DNA of 64,000 nt, taken from the NCBI RefSeq assembly GCF_026213295.1, contig NC_079419.1, positions 28,825,139-28,889,138 on the forward strand, written 5' to 3'. Numbering within the stretch: the first letter of the stretch is position 1; each line of letters begins with the position of its first letter. The notes under the pieces were generated by a model. That model saw nothing but the letters and a program-made list of their open reading frames with translations. It was not told where the DNA came from and made no database searches. The DNA comes from Gadus chalcogrammus (taxonomy: Eukaryota; Chordata; Actinopteri; Gadiformes; Gadidae). Made by a program: the position numbers and the translations under genes. Shown one piece after another: positions 45,746 to 56,706 of this stretch.

Positions 45746-47529
45746 AAGTTATTTGTGGTTATTTCTTTCCTGAAACAATTCCATGGTAACGTTTATGCCA
45801 CCAGTCTGTGGGGTGTAATTTGTAGACGGTCCCTAAAACAGATAGCAGCCAGGCCTTCGATTTAAGAGCTTTTCTCGCACAGATATCGATAGGGGCAACA
45901 TGTCACTGTGATTTTTGTTGATACGGTGACCTATGCTATCCTCAACAAACTACAGCCGTAATGAAGTGCAATTGTGTTGATTAAGCCGATGCGGGGTAAA
46001 TGAAAACCGAATATCCAGCAATTATCGAACCTGAGGCTGACTTTTACCCGCTGTGTTAACTGGTGACCATCAGCTGAATGCGTCGCTTGTTGTCGCTACG
46101 GGAACTGTTGGAAATCGGGAAAAGACTCGTAGCTGTCCTTGCGAATGCATCTTTGATTTGTTTTCAATAAAATGTCAAACACCCATCTCATTCGTATTTG
46201 GAGTCTAATTGGAGGAAACATGTCACGTAGCCTATAACCATTTTCAGCCAAAATGGAAATGTGTGTGTTTTTTTTTTAATAATAAATACGGTATTCAAAC
46301 TCATACCATTTTGGGGGGGAAATATTTCGAGTTGAGATTCCATTCCATTGTGCCGTTGAGCCAGAGATTTGATCAGTTGCACTTAGTACAGCTTAGTAGC
46401 CTACTAAAAACTACAACTAATCTTCTTCCTAAGAGCTGGAGGCAGACATGTCAACTTGTGACCCGACTGTCCAATTTATATAGACCATGGTATTTGTCTC
46501 GTTTCCAAAAAGGAAGAGGCCATTACACCAGTTATTCAAAACCTAATGTTGTGTTTCCCTCCACTGCCTAAAACCCAGCCAAAATCAATGTTATACGCTC
46601 TTACTCTATCATTTCGGTCGCCTGATGTGGTGTAGTCTCTTGCTCTGGATCGTCTCTAAGCTAGCGAGCTCGAGAATCAATGTGACACAAGGAACCCACA
46701 TAGCAAAAGTACTCCGCGCCGGATCCGCCGCGGAGGTATCGCGGCTTCCGGAACGGGCCCGCGAAACGGACCCGTATCGGGGTCCACTTGCACGCCGCGT
46801 TAGATCCGCCACGGAGGTGGATCGCGGACCCGCCGTGGCTCCGCGCTGCCTCCGCTCCGCATCCACGACTAAAACCTTACCTCCGCGACGGGTACGTTCG
46901 GGACCCGCAAATTGATACATACATCCGTCGCGGACCCACAACGGACCCACAACGGACTCATACAAATCGTGGCTCATCCGGCCCGGATCCGTTTGTCCTT
47001 CCAAATGTTGTCGTGTAGGATAAAATAGGATAAACTAAACTATTGGATAAAACTAAAATCTATCACTAGAACTAGGCCTACTACAGCAATATAGCCCTAA
47101 AGCTTAAATCTGCATTGCATATTTTCAACCTTACAATACAATAGGCCTAACAGAAAAGGTTCAATTCAAAACATCAGTTTACTGTACAAAAGTAATAACT
47201 TCTCAATGGAAAATGGACATTTATGGAAAGATACCGGTTATAGCCTATTCTGTTTTTGCTAACCTGTTAAATGAATGTGGCTGCATTCATTTTGTGGTCA
47301 GAAACTCATTTAGTGCTTTACCGGCCTATAGTGCATACATTTTATATATTAGGCTACATCTTCAATGAAATTCAATGAAATGTTGTGCAATGCACAGCTA
47401 AAATATCAGAAAATTAAAAACTGGTTAACAACAAGAATCAAACTTGATTTGATTCTTGTTGAATCAAATCCAAAAAAAATGTTTTTTTTTTTTATTCATT
47501 ATGTTCTCAACTGCTTCATTACGGCTTCA
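45746..47529. other. No gene seen; GC-rich block at 46710-46990
   Basis: Mostly unclassified. 46710-46990 is unusually GC-rich with repeated GGATCCGCC, GCGGACCC and CGGACCCACAACGG words, like the ends of a DNA element. No flanking duplication or protein similarity was found. Confidence 0.45.
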
Positions 47530-47675
47530 CTACGGCTGTGAGGGACACGTCGGGGGACGGACACCTCCTCGTCTCTTTGTCGCCCGATCCATGGCCAGGT
47601 TAAACCACCTGATGGTGTGCTTTGTGACCTCCGCATCGGTGACGGACTTTGTGAGGGAGTTTTTCCTCACAGCAC
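47530..47675 (-). CDS. DUF4806 protein, last exon
   Basis: On the minus strand, after acceptor CTGATTTCAG, the exon reads AVRKNSLTKSVTDAEVTKHT then IRWFNLAMDRATKRRGG and stops after PTCPSQP. AVRKN...TDAEV...W matches the second half of DUF4806, a domain of unknown function frequent in animal transposon-linked proteins. It splices in phase 1 to the exon at 49515-49673, restoring one continuous frame. The 1.8-kb intron between them has taken up two repeat elements. Confidence 0.72.
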
Positions 47676-47992
47676 CTGAAATCAGACAAATATGTTTATG
47701 TTTATGGTATGTAGCATTCAAAGCCAAGTAGGCTAACACAATACAATAGGTAAGGAGATTAAATAATAATAATTAAAAAAATTACGAGGTGCAAAAAAAC
47801 CTGACTTGCAAAGTTATGAAGGTTGTGGGGATCAAAATAAGAGGTGGGTAAACTAAGAATTTGAGAATTTGGGTAAATTAAGAATTTGTGATCAGGGCAA
47901 GGTGTGCCATGATTAAAAGGACATCCAAAATGTTCAAACAATATCAGTTGTATTAAATGTTTCCCTGATCAGAGCACAAGTATAGTGATGTT

Positions 47993-48732
47993 GATAGGTT
48001 TTCAATGTAGTGAGTCCCCGGGACCCACAGGTGGCGAGTTGGGTGGGTCCCTGAGAAATTCAATGGGTCCCGACACCCCAGTTTAAAAAATGTGTTTCTT
48101 TTTTATTATTATTCTATTTCTTAAATTAAATTAATAGTGTTAAACTCCTTGATGGTGTATGATATGGTTATAATAAACTGATATATTAATGTATGTTCAA
48201 AATGTGGAATGCGCGATGTATGCGCAGGCGCCATTTGGGCATAACAATATGGCGGCTGCCGTTCAATGTAGTTTTCATCACCACCACCGGATTATGTTTC
48301 ATTTATTTCATTACAGCACGTCCCCTAAACGTTACAACATAATCGACACGAATGAGCACAGCATCGAGCAGTGGAAACGTGGGTTTATTTACTATGAAGT
48401 TTGTATTTTTAATTGTTGAAATGAAATCAGCGGTGACGAGCTAGTTGTTTTGGTAGCGGCTAAATTAGCATGTCGCGATACTTTGTACAGGGGATCACGT
48501 CTGCGCCGAGTAGATGCGCAGAGGGTTGAAACAGCGCTTGTCCGGTCTGCTCACAAGAAGGGTTCTTTGGCCAGTTACTGTGATTAAACACGAGTTGTTT
48601 AATGTTCACAATGTATCGTTTTTCATGGGGAAAATGAGATGCGTCCCCGGGACGCATGGATAGTGAGTTTAGCGCGTCCTTTCAGATTTTAATGCGTCAG
48701 GGACGCAGGACGCGTACCTAGCAACATCACTA
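47993..48732 (-). mobile_element. AGTGATGTTG-family element (copy 3), 740 bp
   Basis: Begins TAGTGATGTTGATAGG and ends CTAGCAACATCACTA; internal sequence matches copies 1 and 2. The 65-residue frame is on - at 48657-48460. No flanking duplication is evident. It lies in the intron of the DUF4806 gene. Confidence 0.82.
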
Positions 48733-48907
48733 AATCGGGGTGGTTTTGTAATGTTTTGAATTTTGTAGGGTCCAACAGATACTGTGGGCTACATTCTATT
48801 TGAAGAAGTCTAAATCCAAAACACACCGCTGCCGAACGGCACGCCTCAAAACAGAACATTTCTGTGTAGGCCTACACCCCCCACACCGGCGGCGGCGATG
48901 CGCCGCT

Positions 48908-49430
48908 GTCACGTTAAAATTGTACCGGGGGCAAAAATTGTACCGGCCTACGTCATCAGTTGTTTACATCTTGACAACCTGCCGACAACATTCGGCTCAT
49001 GTTTCCAAAAGACGAAATAACATAATACAGATAACGGATCGCTAGATAACACTTGTTTTTACTTTATATTTGTATTGTATTTAATTGTTTAATCGAGGCA
49101 ATCGCATCAAATGACGTAGGAATGTACAAGAACCTTCCTACGTCATTTGACGCGATCGCCCGTTTCCCGGCAACAGACGATCGCGTCGTCTGTTGCTATT
49201 CGATTAAACAATTAAATACAATACAAATATAAAGTAAAAACAAGTTTTATCTGGCGATCCGTTATCTGTATTATGTTACTTCGTCTTTTGGAAACATGAG
49301 CCGAATGTTTTTTGCAACCTGCCCGGCAACAGACGATCGCGTCGTCTGTTGCCAGGCAGGTTGTCAAGATGTAAACAACTGATGACGTAGGCCGGTACAA
49401 TTTTCGCCCCCGGTACAATTTTAACGTGAC
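48908..49430. mobile_element. Foldback element, 523 bp, ends GTCACGTTAAAATTGTACCG
   Basis: Arms of about 200 bp (48908-49105 and 49197-49430) are inverted. Two copies of a 12-bp-arm hairpin, GGCAACAGACGA-TCGCG-TCGTCTGTTGCC (written in parts), occur near 49170 and 49325; the first sits at the turn. Open frames on both strands are mirror images and not genes. Confidence 0.88.
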
Positions 49431-49514
49431 ACCACCTTGCTACACTTCACGCCACTGTCTACATAATGCTACACAACGCCACAGATCAATATTACTTTGA
49501 ATTATATACTTACT

Positions 49515-49673
49515 GAAAAGCAAGCTCTTTGCCGACATCTGGCTGAAGGCCTTTTTGTTGTTCACACCTTTCCAGTTGATCTGGTGGGACACGTCGTCTG
49601 TGTAAAGCCGGCCAAGAATGTTCCAAGTCACCCTCTTCAAATCCTGGCCTCCAATTGTGGCCAAAGAAGCAAT
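49515..49673 (-). CDS. DUF4806 protein, penultimate exon
   Basis: Minus-strand exon between acceptor TGCCTTTTAG and donor TTTTCA|GTAAGT. It reads IASLATIGGQDLKRVTWNIL then GRLYTDDVSHQINWKGVNNK and KAFSQMSAKSLLF. GG-D-L/V-K...IL..L.T/D...INW.G...K..F is the first half of DUF4806. The exon joins the 47530-47675 exon in phase 1. Upstream exons were not identified with confidence. Confidence 0.75.
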
Positions 49674-50029
49674 CTAAAAGGCAAATATATATATATTTTT
49701 TTCAATATCAGCAAGGTAAACAATTCTAAGCTTATGCATCCCGAAATGTAGAAAAACAAAAACGTCTATATTTGTACTATTTGCTCTAAAGGAAAAAATC
49801 CTGTTCCCTTGAATTTTTCTTTTTCTAAACATGTACTTGGCTCACACTCTCATGGACATGTGCCACCTTACACACAATGTCATACCAGGTAGACTGTCGC
49901 TCACTGACACAATCTGGGAAAAGGGGGTTCAGGACAGGCCTGTTCAGTGCTGCTTCAATAGAATACTTGCAATAATCATGGACAATCAATATACCTAATA
50001 GCATTAGCAGAACCAGGATCTATTGCACC
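49674..50029 (-). other. Possible upstream exon of the DUF4806 gene, otherwise AT-rich
   Basis: On the minus strand about 49985-49825 is open for 50 codons (SIEAALNRPVLNPLFPDCVS, then ERQSTWYDIVCK) and could be an exon, ending at AAG|GTGGCA. I do not recognise the family; low confidence. Confidence 0.3.
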
Positions 50030-50670
50030 AATTGTTTCAGAGCTGAGTGTTAACCGGACTCCCTCTGTAACTAATGCTGTACCTATATGTACGGTGGTGC
50101 AAAACTGCATGTCAAACGGCATGTCAAACCGCATGTCAAATCGCATGTCAAATCGCATGGTAAATCGCATGACGCATCGCATGAAATTAACGCTGTACCT
50201 ATATGTACAGTCGTGCAAAATCGCATGTTAAATCGCATGACAGAGCTGAGTGTTAACCACACTCCCTCTGAAATTAACGCTGTACCTAGTACAGGCGTGC
50301 AAAAATCGCATGGCAAATCGCATGATAAACCGCACGTCAAATCAAATACTAACAACTAACCGGACTCCCCCTGAAATTAACACTGTACCTATATGTACGG
50401 TGGTGCGGCCCCGCTCTGTCTCAAGGTGTAAAACCCGCAGGCGAGGGCCGCGACCAGTATGTCCAACTCTGGCGATCCCACTGATCGCCTCAGAGCTGAG
50501 TGTTAACCAGACTCCCTCTGAAAATAACGCTGTACCTATATGTACGGTGATGCGGCCTCGCGCTGTCTCGAGGTGTAAAACCCGCAGACGAGGGCCGCAA
50601 CCAGTATGTCGAAACCGCGGTATCCCCTTGACCGCTTCAGAGCTGAGTGTTAACCGGACTCCCTCTGAAA
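50030..50670 (+). repeat. L2 5' region made of repeated monomers
   Basis: CAGAGCTGAGTGTTAACC recurs at about 50038, 50230, 50487 and 50637, and TACCTATATGTACGGTG-like words at 50087, 50201, 50387 and 50534. The largest unit is about 150 bp with a conserved GTAAAACCCGCAG segment. Between the first units is a 12-bp repeat, GCATGTCAAATC and variants (50107-50185). It immediately precedes the L2 coding region. Confidence 0.82.
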
Positions 50671-53480
50671 ATAATAAAAAGGAAGCACTCAGAATAGGGT
50701 TCATGAACATAAGGTCGCTTTCATCGAACATCGACATACTGGGGCTTTGTGAAACCTGGTTAAAACCAGATGAGTTTCTAGCCCTAAACGAAGCTACTCC
50801 ACCCCATTACGTTAGATCCCAAGTATCTAGAGAAGTTAAGAAAGGTGGTGGAGTAGCCCTGATATCTAATTCTAAGCTTAATTTAAAGCCAAAGAATAGA
50901 TATATTTTCAGATCCTTTCAGCTCCCAGAGAAGCAAAACGAGTTCCAGACTCTTTTGTTTTAGCTGTAGTATACCGTCCCCCAGGACCGTATTCAGTTTT
51001 TCTTGATGAGTTTTCTGACTTTGCAGCTGATCTGGCTACATACTCAGACAATGTTTTGCTTATTGGGGATTTCAACATTCACGTGAATAACCCGTCTGAT
51101 GCCCTCACAAGGGCTTTTCTGTCCATTACAGATACGCTTGGCTTCAAACAGCTCGTCCAGCACCCAACCCACATCGGTGGAAACACGCTGGATCTCGTTC
51201 TGACCCGCGGTGTAGACATTTCACAGCTAGTGGTCTCTTCCTACACCTCAGCTTTATCAGACCATTTTTTGCTCACTTTCCAGGGGGTGGTATCCTGCCC
51301 CTGCAACGATCAGCAAGCTACTTTCAGCTGTCGCCGCATCACACCTGCAACCATTACAGCTATGGCAGATAAGTTATCTGGTTCACTTGCACCTCTCTGT
51401 AACTATAGTGGTTCTGTGGAGTGTCTTACTGATGACCTCAACATTGCCTTGTCTGTTGCCATTGATTCAGTTGCTCCGCACGTAACTAAAAAACAAACAT
51501 TGAAAAAACCAGTTCCTTGGTTTAATGCAGAAACGTGCATTTTGAAGCGAAACTGCAGGATCCTTGAACGTAAATGGCGCTCGGCTAAACTTGATGTCTT
51601 TCATCTTGCATGGCATAATAGTCTGATCACCTATAAGGGTGCGCTGACTATTGCCAGGAACGCCTACTATTCTAGTATCATTAATTTGAATATAAATAAT
51701 CCTAAATTTATTTTTGACACGGTGAGGAGTCTCACTCAGAAACAGAATCAGACCGTAGGCTCCTCGATCGTGGCACGTGAATTCATGGATTTCTTTGAGA
51801 ATAAGATTCAATCAATTAGAGAGGAAATTGATGCTTGCCGTGCGGCTAATCCTACACATCCTGTGGGTCAGGATGGGGTTCTCCCAAGTAGGATGGTGAA
51901 CTCTGACGCAACTCTTTTGGAGTTTAAGGCAAATTCTTTGGTGGAACTTGAAAGGGTGATAAAGGCCTCAAAGCCAACAACTTGTATGTTGGATCCTCTC
52001 CCTTCCAGGGTTCTTAAGGAACTTCTTCCAACGGTGGGGCCTGTTATCCTCTCGCTTATGAATCTTTAGTTTTCAACAGGAATTGTTCCCTCCAATTTCA
52101 AGGCTGCGGTGTTAAAACCGCTACTCAAAAAGCCTGGCCTAGATCCTGAACTAATCAGGAACTATCGGCCTATATCGAATCTGCCCTTCCTGTCCAAGGT
52201 ACAGGAAAGGATTGTAGCGAAGCAAATTGTTGATTATCTGACCAGGAATAATCTCTTCGAACCTTTCCAGTCGGGGTTCAGGAATTTCCACTCAACTGAA
52301 ACTGCTATTACAAGAGTTGTAAATGACATCCTTTTAGCTTTGGATAAAAATACAAGCACAATGCTTGTGCTGTTGGATCTGAGCGCTGCGTTTGATACAA
52401 TCGACCACAGCACTCTTCAACATAGTGTTCACTCACAGAACACTATGTTGGTTTCGGGGGTACGGCTCTTGGTTGGCTTGAATCGTACCTCACCGATAGA
52501 ACCCAATTTGTGCTTCATGAGGGTGCAGAATCAAAGCGCGGTAAATTGCGCTTTGGCGTACCACAAGGGTCGGTTCTTGGTCCATTACTTTTTGCAATTT
52601 ATATGCTTCCCCTGGGTGACGTTATCCGCGGCTTCGGAATTAGTTTCCATTGCTATGCGGATGACACCCAGCTCTACATTCCTGTAGATTCCGGGGACTC
52701 TGGCCAGATTCAAAGGGTTGAGTCCTGTCTAGCTGCTGTGAAGGGCTGGATGTCACAAAACTTCCTACAGCTGGGAAGACAGAGCTGATGATTATCGGCT
52801 CGAAGCGGGACCGGGAAAAGTTTGAGGATGTCTCTCTGTGGTTGGATGGCTTCGCCATCCCACAGAGTGCATCCGTCAAAAATCTTGGTGTCCTGTTTGA
52901 CCCTCACCTATGCTTTGACCAACATATAAGAAGTATAACTAGAATTGCCTTTTTCCATCTGAGAAACATTGCAAGAATCAGACCAATGTTATCCGCAGTG
53001 GATGCAGAGACACTGATTCATGCATTTGTTTCGTCAAGACTGGACTATTGCAATGCATTGTTCTCGGGATTACCGAACTCTACCACAAAAAGTCTACAGC
53101 TGGTACACAATGCGGCAGCTAGACTGCTGACCAGAACGAGAAAGTTTGATCATATTACACCTATTCTCGCCTCTCTACACTGGCTACCAATAACTTTCAG
53201 ATCAGACTTTAAGGTGCTATTGTTAACCTATAAAGCCTTGCATGGATTATCTCCATCGTACCTGAAGGACCTGATCATTCCTTATAGTCCTTCTCGGTCT
53301 CTCCGGTCTTCGGGAGCTGGCCTTCTTTCACTGCCGAAGGTTAAAAAGAAATCGGCTGGACAGAGAGCGTTTGCCTATCGAGCCCCTTTTTTATGGAATA
53401 GGCTGCCATCAGCGATCTCTGTGGAGCTATTCAAAGGGAAGCTCAAAACGCACCTCTACAATCTTGCATTTGGAGTATGA
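50671..53480 (+). pseudogene. L2 ORF2 (endonuclease-RT), at least four breaks
   Basis: The endonuclease begins ALRIGFMNIRSLSS and is shortened before LGLCETWLKPD; a frame break lies near 50950. LIGDFNIHVN at 51059 and SALSDHFLL at 51247 complete the nuclease motifs. The linker runs to an in-frame TAG at 52066-52068. RT follows: [31 protein letters not shown], a frame break near 52420-52480, [29 protein letters not shown] at about 52653, a second break near 52770-52790, and the conserved C-terminus (NLGVLFDPHL ... RLDYCNALFSGLP ... LYNLAFGV) ending at 53480. Clearly non-functional but little diverged. Confidence 0.88.
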
Positions 53481-53927
53481 AAACAACTGATGCGAGAGTG
53501 AAGACTACTCTGTTTGCTTGTGCTTTTCTTATTACATTATACATTCCCACTATGTACTTTTCCGTTCTAATTCACTATTCTGTCAATTGTAGCGTGCTGC
53601 GGGTGCTGGACTGGATGCCTGGACTCTCCTCATGGATAACCGGCCAGAACCCCATCACCATTTTAATATGATGTGCATGTATTTACCTGTATGTCAATTG
53701 TGGCACCCATTGCACTCCTGACCATCCCTGGAAGAAGGGATCCCCTACACTGCGTTTCTTCTCAAGATTTCTTCCTTGCTGATTCAAGGGAGTTTTTTCT
53801 TGCCCGTGTGGGGGCATGGGTAAAGGGGGGTGTCACAAATATTTGGCCTGTTAAGCCCTTTGAGACTGTAATGGTGATTAAGGGCTATACAAAAAAAATT
53901 GAATGGAATTTAATTTAATTGAATTTA
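50671..53927 (+). mobile_element. L2-clade LINE, ORF2 and 3' tail
   Basis: A plus-strand copy with endonuclease, RT and a C-terminal domain, then a 3' UTR ending in the L2 signature tail: CCCTTTGAGACTGTAATGGT, then GATTAAGGGCTATACAAA and an ATTGAAT-type repeat. ORF1 is absent. It separates the DUF4806 exons from the transposase fragment at 54420-55118, so its insertion probably split that unit. The monomer repeats at 50030-50670 look like its 5' end. Confidence 0.9.
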
Positions 53928-54160
53928 GAGGCGCCTTTCAAGACGCCCAAGGTCACCTTACAGAGCATATAGTCATCATAAATCGTTTAAAAAACAAGAC
54001 ATTGTGGAAAAAATTAAATAAAATAAAAAAATAAACATAATAAATAAAAAATAATAAATAAAACAAAAACAAGACACGTAGTGTATACCTGGAAAAATAC
54101 CACCTTTTCTGAAATACTTACAGCAAGAGTAATGAAGTAATGGAAGTCATAGTCAGAAGT
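53928..54160. other. SINE/L2-tail-like fragment and A-rich DNA
   Basis: GAGGCGCCTTTCAAGACGCCC resembles a common fish repeat tail (given here one base over; core GGCGCCTTTCAAGACGCCC), followed by AATAAA-rich sequence. No coding. Confidence 0.4.
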
Positions 54161-54400
54161 CAGTAGTCAACCATATTATTAAGAGTTTTTAACTTGAACT
54201 GATTGTTTAAACTGATTGATTTATTGAACTGATTAATAGGCAGTAGTCAACTACATAATTAGTTTTTAACTTGAACTGATTGTTTAAACTGATTGATTGA
54301 TTGAATGAACTGATTCATAGTCAGTAGGCAACTATATAATTAGAGTTTTTAACTTGAACTGATTGTTTAAACTGATTGATTGATTGATTGAACTGATTGT
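54161..54400. repeat. Minisatellite, about 80-bp unit, three copies
   Basis: CAGTAGTCAAC or a variant starts at 54161, 54241 and 54322, each followed by TTTTTAACTTGAACTGATTG and a TGATTGATTG tract. Confidence 0.9.
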
Positions 54401-54419
54401 TTTTTTTATTCATTATGTA

Positions 54420-55118
54420 ATTAGTGGAGGAGAGGTATGGCCACAAAACCATCCCTGTACGGCAAGGCTACACATTTCTGTCGCCGCGCTGACACCTCAA
54501 CCGACTTCAGCTCATCAGATGCATGATTGACAACGAATATGTTAATTCTGTCGGAGTTGAAGGGTAGGTATAAAATGGCGACTGTTGGGAAAATTCAGTG
54601 TATACAATGAACACACCATTATCATTTTGGATGATGTTTTTGACAAGGCAGACTTTCTCCCCCACCAGAAATATATTGTCCCCTGTTGATAATTTTACTG
54701 TCCATCGTTCACATCTCATTTCCCCATATTGGCCCTGCACTCCCATCCCAACAACAATTGGCCCCACAAAATGCTCCCTTTTTAGAGTGATGTCTGCATC
54801 AACATCCAATTTCCTAGCTTGAACCTCTGAAAGGCGCCGGACAAGCTGGGCTAGTGGGAACTCCGGTTTTCTTACGAGTTTTTTTATTTTCCCGAGGTAG
54901 TTCTCATACGGGAACGCTGAAAAAGTATCCAAACAGCCATGTCGATTCACCTCGTCTGCTAGGTGGACCAAACAGTGAACATTGTAAACAATTTGGTCTG
55001 TCCCATACAGCTCACCAAAATGAGCAACAAAAGACTTCAGCAATTGGCCAGCATAGTCTACAAGGCTGTGATGTTGAGGGCTTACCAAGATCGAAGGCAT
55101 CATCACTCTAAGACACAA
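54420..55118 (-). pseudogene. Tnp2/DUF4218-like transposase, C-terminal part
   Basis: The minus-strand frame 55118-54507 reads HHSLVDYAGQLLKSFVAHFG, ELYGTDQIVYNVHCLVHLAD, GCLDTFSAFPYENYLGKIKK and PLAQLVRRLSE. NVH.L.HLADEV...G.LD.FSAFPYENYLG is a hallmark of the C-terminal region of animal CACTA/Tnp2-like transposases (DUF4218-like). A frameshift near 54590 moves the reading to a frame ending in ARRQKCVALPYRDGFVAIPL at about 54420. The 5' portion with the catalytic core is absent; 55158 begins another element. It is on the same strand as, and upstream of, the DUF4806 exons. It differs from the zinc-finger transposase at 35.7-38.4 kb. Confidence 0.72.
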
Positions 55119-55157
55119 CGTTTTTTCAGATCAACAAAGCATACCTACAGATCGTCC

Positions 55158-55470
55158 AAGGGATGATAACGCCCCTGACTAGTTATTTCAGTAAAGTAGG
55201 GCCTACGAGCAGAAAAGTGGCACACACGGTTAAAATAAGAATACCTGTATACATTGTACGAAACAATCACTCATGGGGATTCATTAATAAAACGACATGG
55301 GAATGACACATATGCACATTTTCAGATATAAGCAGAGATTGTCCGAACACATTGATACATGATATGGCAGACAAATCCCAACAAATAGAGCAACAGTATG
55401 CTTTTGGAACAAACGATTGATTGCATTTATATAGCACTTTTCTGAGTGGCCAGGGGCGTTATCATCCCTT
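55158..55470. mobile_element. MITE, 313 bp, TIR AAGGGATGATAACGCCCCTG
   Basis: Ends AAGGGATGATAACGCCCCTG and CAGGGGCGTTATCATCCCTT are perfect 20-bp inverted repeats. No flanking duplication is obvious. The interior is non-coding and includes TTTATATAGCACTTTTCTGAG near the right end. It directly abuts the 5' edge of the transposase fragment. Confidence 0.88.
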
Positions 55471-55749
55471 AGACCAGTGGTTCTCAACCTTTTTTGAGCA
55501 AACGCCCCCCTGACCTTACCCTGATCCTCTGGCGCCCTCCCCCCCCCCCCCCCCCAATGAAAAAATTAAAATAAACTAACAACCCCACTCACACTCGTGT
55601 TATATTGTTTAAAGTTGTCAGTTCATCGTTTTTCATTGATTTTGCGTTGGTCACTAATAACAATGAATGCCCTCTGAGTCTGTTTTGGTATATTATTATT
55701 TTTAACAGACTGAGTCTGTTAAAAATATTCATGACATGCAATTAAACTT

Positions 55750-55806
<57 letters not shown>

Positions 55807-55959
55807 AGTTGAGGAAGAAATGGTTGGATTGAACATTCATTCACCGTGACCGCGTTGCGGGCACTCCCGCGACTCCCGGCCGCCACGTCTCCAGTCGTGC
55901 CCCGGCCGCGGCACCCTGCGGCCCAGGCACCGTGACCTTGGGCACCGCGACCGCTCCCG
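55471..55959. other. hAT-like end, (GA)n and GC-rich block
   Basis: CAGTGGTTCTCAACCTTTTT at 55475 is a Charlie-type hAT end without a visible partner. A poly-C run (55540-55555), a (GA)n tract at 55752-55803 and a GC-rich block (55850-55958) follow. No gene. Confidence 0.6.
55752..55803. repeat. (GA)n microsatellite
   Basis: About 26 dinucleotides. Confidence 0.97.
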
Positions 55960-56706
55960 TGTCTCCTGAAGGGAAAAACGGTCTGTCTAGTTACTGGATC
56001 AGATAAAATGAGACGGAGAGGTAATAAAGTCTATCGGCACGAGGACCTTGGATTTATTAAGTAAAGTGGCAACGGTTATACAGAGTCATAAAGCGTGAGA
56101 AATCGAATATGTCTAAGTCCCTAATCAGCGCTGATGGTTCGTCCAGAGCTTCGCCTCCGTGGAAGGTCTGCTTCAGAAGAAGGGGGCAGAAGTGTCTGTG
56201 TGATACAGTTTTATGCTGTATCTTCCTCTTGGTGAGGTGTGTGCGTTTGAGACGTATGTGGTTCTGTGTGTCTTTGCGTGACCTTGGCTCTCAGGCCCTA
56301 GTGTGTCTCCTCGTGTTCTTCCTGATGGGGGAGCGCCTCAAAGAGTCTCCTGATTGTGGCCCTCCCGTTCTGAGGATGAAACAGTGCTTTGCGTGACCTT
56401 GGCTCTCAGGCCCTAGTGTGTCTCCTCGTGTTCTTCCTGATGGGGGAGCGCCTCAAAGAGTCTCCTGATTGTGGCCCTCCCGTTCTGAGGATGAAACAGT
56501 GCTCTGGCCTCGACCTGACTATGTTATCATGTGTGTGTTATGTGTTTAAAAGTTGAATGTGACTGCCATGTGTTGTGCTCATCAGGCGTTTAAGAGTTGA
56601 CTATTGTAAGGTGACTGCCATGTGATGTGCTGATCAGGCTGGGGTAGGAGTTAGCTATATTTATAATGTACATGTGATGTGCTCAGCAGGTTATTTTGCC
56701 CAACAT
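55960..56706 (-). repeat. Candidate 3' LTR of the endogenous retrovirus
   Basis: On the minus strand it would start TGTTGGGCAAAATAACC directly after the purine tract TTGAGGGGGATA and end ...CTTCAGGAGACA. An AATAAA (complement at 56053-56058) could be its polyadenylation signal, and the 115-bp direct repeat lies in the U3 part. The boundaries are inferred because the second LTR is not in the window. Confidence 0.55.
56276..56505 (-). repeat. 115-bp tandem duplication in U3
   Basis: 56276-56390 and 56391-56505 are identical apart from the last few bases. Direct repeats in U3 are the usual form of gammaretroviral enhancers, so this may be one. Three looser copies of TGCCATGTG-TGTGCT-ATCAGG follow at 56565-56695. 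Confidence 0.92.

Noticed and set aside
46209..46571. 120-codon plus-strand frame
   Set aside because: No recognisable domain, low-complexity start, no splice or promoter context.
46700..47000. CpG-island promoter of a host gene
   Set aside because: The GC-rich block consists of repeated GGATCCGCC/CGGACCC words and has no adjacent exon.
50342..50737. 131-codon minus-strand frame
   Set aside because: Shadow of the repeated L2 5' monomers.
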